Positions 4,175 to 5,708 of a stretch of 5,708 nucleotides of DNA are shown piece after piece. The stretch is taken from positions 1 through 5,708 of the forward strand of contig JAIXYF010000029.1 in the NCBI GenBank assembly GCA_027490345.1. The letters run 5' to 3'. The stretch comes from Novosphingobium sp. Lineage in GTDB: Bacteria > Pseudomonadota > Alphaproteobacteria > Sphingomonadales > Sphingomonadaceae. The notes under the pieces were generated by a model, which was not told where the DNA came from, ran no database searches, and saw nothing but the letters and a program-made list of their open reading frames with translations. Position 1 is the first letter of the stretch. Each line of letters opens with the position of its first letter. The translations under genes and the position numbers were made by a program.

Positions 4175-5708
4175 GCACGGACGACGCCCCCGATGAGCCG
4201 CCCGACGCGGCGCCCGACACGTTGACTGACTCGGCGACCGAGCGCCGCGTGCTGGCGCTGATGGAGCGGCTGGTGGCCTGGCCGGGAAACGCCCGGTTTC
4301 GCGCCCGGCTGCTGAAAAACGAAAGCGCTGCGGTGCTGGCGCGGATCGCGGCGCTGGAGCGGGCAGGCGCAGCCAAGGCCTCGCTGCCGACGCAGCTCCC
4401 CGGAGGCGCGCTCGATGCCGCGCTGGTGCCCCCGCCCGAGCGGTTTGGCGCCTTCGCCTTCGTGCGGCCGATTGGCGCGGGCGGGATGGGCGAAGTGTGG
4501 GAGGGCCAGCGCGACGACGGCCTGTTTGAACAGCGCGTGGCGATCAAGCTGATCCAGCCGCGCCTGCAAGTGCGCGCGGCAGAAGCCTTTGCCGCAGAGC
4601 GGCGCATTCTGGCGCGGCTGGAGCATCCCGGCATTGCCCGGCTGATCGACGGCGGGCTGACGGCAGACGGGCGGCCCTGCCTCGTCATGGAATTTGTCGA
4701 TGGCGCGCCGATTGATGAAGCCGGCACGGGGCTGGCGCTGGATCAGCGGCTGCGGCGCTTTGCCGAGGCGGCGCGCGCGGTGCATTTTGCACATACCCGG
4801 CTGGTGGCGCATGGCGATCTCAAGCCCTCCAATATTCTGGTGGACCGCGAAGGGCGCGTGCGGCTGCTCGATTTCGGGATCGCCCGGCTGCTGGAAGAGG
4901 ATGCCGATGCGCTGCTGCTTTCGGGCGCGGTGACGAGTGCCTTTGCCAGCCCGGCGCGGCTGGCGGGCGGCCTGCCTTCGGTGGCGGACGATGTGTTCGC
5001 GCTGGGGCGGCTGCTGGCGCGGCTTGCGGGCGATGTGCCCGGTCCGGAACTGGCGGCCATTATCGCCAAGGCCTGCGCAGCGGATGAGGCGGAGCGCTAT
5101 GGCGGAGTGCCGGAACTGCTGGCCGATCTGGATCGGCGCGCGGGGCATTTTCCGCTGGCCGCGCGCGGGCAGGCGGGATGGCGCTACAGGGCGCAGCTGT
5201 TTGTGCGGCGGCGGTGGAAGGCGCTGGTGCTGGGCGGGGTGCTGGTGGTGCTGGCCAGCGCGGCGGGCGCGGCGCTGCTGCTGGCGCAGCGGCAGCAGGT
5301 CGAAGCGGCGGCGCGGTTCGATGATGCGCGCGGCACGTCGCGCTATCTGCTTTACACGCTCTATGATCAGCTGGAGCGCCAGCCAGGCGCGCTGCCGCTG
5401 CGGCGCGAGGTGGCGCAGACGGCGCAGCATTATCTTGACCGGCTGGCGGCCAGTGCCGCGACCGGTCATGCCGTGCGGATCGAAGCGGCGGAAGGTCTGC
5501 TGCGACTGGCCGATGTGCAGGGGAGCCCGCTGGGGGGTAATCTGGGCCAACCTGAAAAGGCGCGCGCCAATATCGACAGGGTGCTGCGCCTGCTGGACGG
5601 CGCGGGGGGCGCCGCGCCCCGGCGGCTGGTGGCGCAGGCGCGCATGGCCAGTGCCTGGCTGGCCGAGTTTGTTGAGGAAAACACGTCGCGCGCGCGGGCC
5701 GATGGTGC
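4171..5708 (+). CDS. Transmembrane Hanks-type Ser/Thr protein kinase with helical/TPR-like C-terminal region (3' partial)
   Basis: The frame is open from TTG 4171 to the window end (512 complete codons, no stop), so the C-terminus is missing; relatives often reach 800-950 residues. Residues 1-90 are an acidic start plus a helical leader common in TPR-linked kinases. The kinase domain is about 93-325: glycine loop GAGGMGEVW (102-110), VAIK with Lys126, C-helix Glu143, catalytic loop AHGDLKPSNIL with Asp216, Lys218 and Asn221, DFG at 234-236, and DDVFALG (273-279). Two deviations are clear: HGD replaces HRD, and SPARL (260-264) replaces the usual SPEQ/APE glutamate. Arg346-Lys350 (VRRRWK) precedes one hydrophobic helix (about 351-372). 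After it come helical repeats, including VAQTAQHYLDRLA and LLRLADVQGSPLGGNLGQPEKA, typical of these proteins, placing the C-terminal part in the periplasm. The likely partner is the translationally coupled sigma factor. Catalytic residues are present, so it is probably active. Confidence 0.9.
   Translation, partial: MSTDDAPDEPPDAAPDTLTDSATERRVLALMERLVAWPGNARFRARLLKNESAAVLARIAALERAGAAKASLPTQLPGGALDAALVPPPERFGAFAFVRPIGAGGMGEVWEGQRDDGLFEQRVAIKLIQPRLQVRAAEAFAAERRILARLEHPGIARLIDGGLTADGRPCLVMEFVDGAPIDEAGTGLALDQRLRRFAEAARAVHFAHTRLVAHGDLKPSNILVDREGRVRLLDFGIARLLEEDADALLLSGAVTSAFASPARLAGGLPSVADDVFALGRLLARLAGDVPGPELAAIIAKACAADEAERYGGVPELLADLDRRAGHFPLAARGQAGWRYRAQLFVRRRWKALVLGGVLVVLASAAGAALLLAQRQQVEAAARFDDARGTSRYLLYTLYDQLERQPGALPLRREVAQTAQHYLDRLAASAATGHAVRIEAAEGLLRLADVQGSPLGGNLGQPEKARANIDRVLRLLDGAGGAAPRRLVAQARMASAWLAEFVEENTSRARADG

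Noticed and set aside
3856..5550. Long minus-strand open frame of 564 codons opposite the sigma factor and kinase genes
   Set aside because: The translation is Arg/Gln/His/Pro-rich with no recognisable domain, as expected for the antisense of GC-rich coding DNA. The opposite strand has unmistakable sigma and kinase motifs.

Overview
The window is GC-rich DNA with five convincing protein genes. The style is alphaproteobacterial: strong G/C preference at third codon positions, frequent GTG/TTG starts, tight gene packing. A sphingomonad-type genome (Sphingomonadales) is my best guess. It rests on the resemblance of the histidine-kinase/deacetylase pair and the Lrp/AsnC protein to sphingomonad proteins I remember, and no search was run.

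Layout. Positions 1-82 hold a perfect 13-bp tandem repeat (six copies plus four bases) that may continue off the left edge. Positions 99-2854 carry a two-gene minus-strand operon: a soluble PAS/HisKA sensor histidine kinase with a degraded ATP-binding domain, followed 17 nt after its stop by a WalW/NodB-type polysaccharide deacetylase. Positions 2855-3179 are a divergent intergenic region with an AT-rich island that contains an imperfect dyad and promoter-like hexamers on both strands. Positions 3180-5708 carry a plus-strand operon: an Lrp/AsnC-family regulator, a small ECF-type sigma factor 8 nt further on, and a transmembrane Hanks-type Ser/Thr protein kinase whose TTG start overlaps the sigma stop codon. 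The kinase gene runs off the right edge with no stop, so it is a 3'-partial gene (512 codons visible).

How the genes may work together. The sigma/kinase pair is the most interesting part. The sigma factor belongs to the 'QPTxL..EA' ECF group (Sigma70_ECF, TIGR02999-like, ECF43-like), which is commonly encoded beside Ser/Thr kinases. It lacks the acidic cluster usual in region 2.2 and has a threonine there. In the known Vibrio EcfP/PknT pair, an ECF sigma factor is activated by threonine phosphorylation from its partner kinase. The inference here is a membrane kinase that senses an envelope or periplasmic cue through its helical C-terminal domain and switches on the sigma factor, with the whole unit transcribed together with, and perhaps under the control of, an Lrp/AsnC regulator. 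The minus-strand operon may link a cytoplasmic phospho-signalling protein to cell-surface polysaccharide modification. These functional links are inferred from gene order and motifs, not demonstrated.
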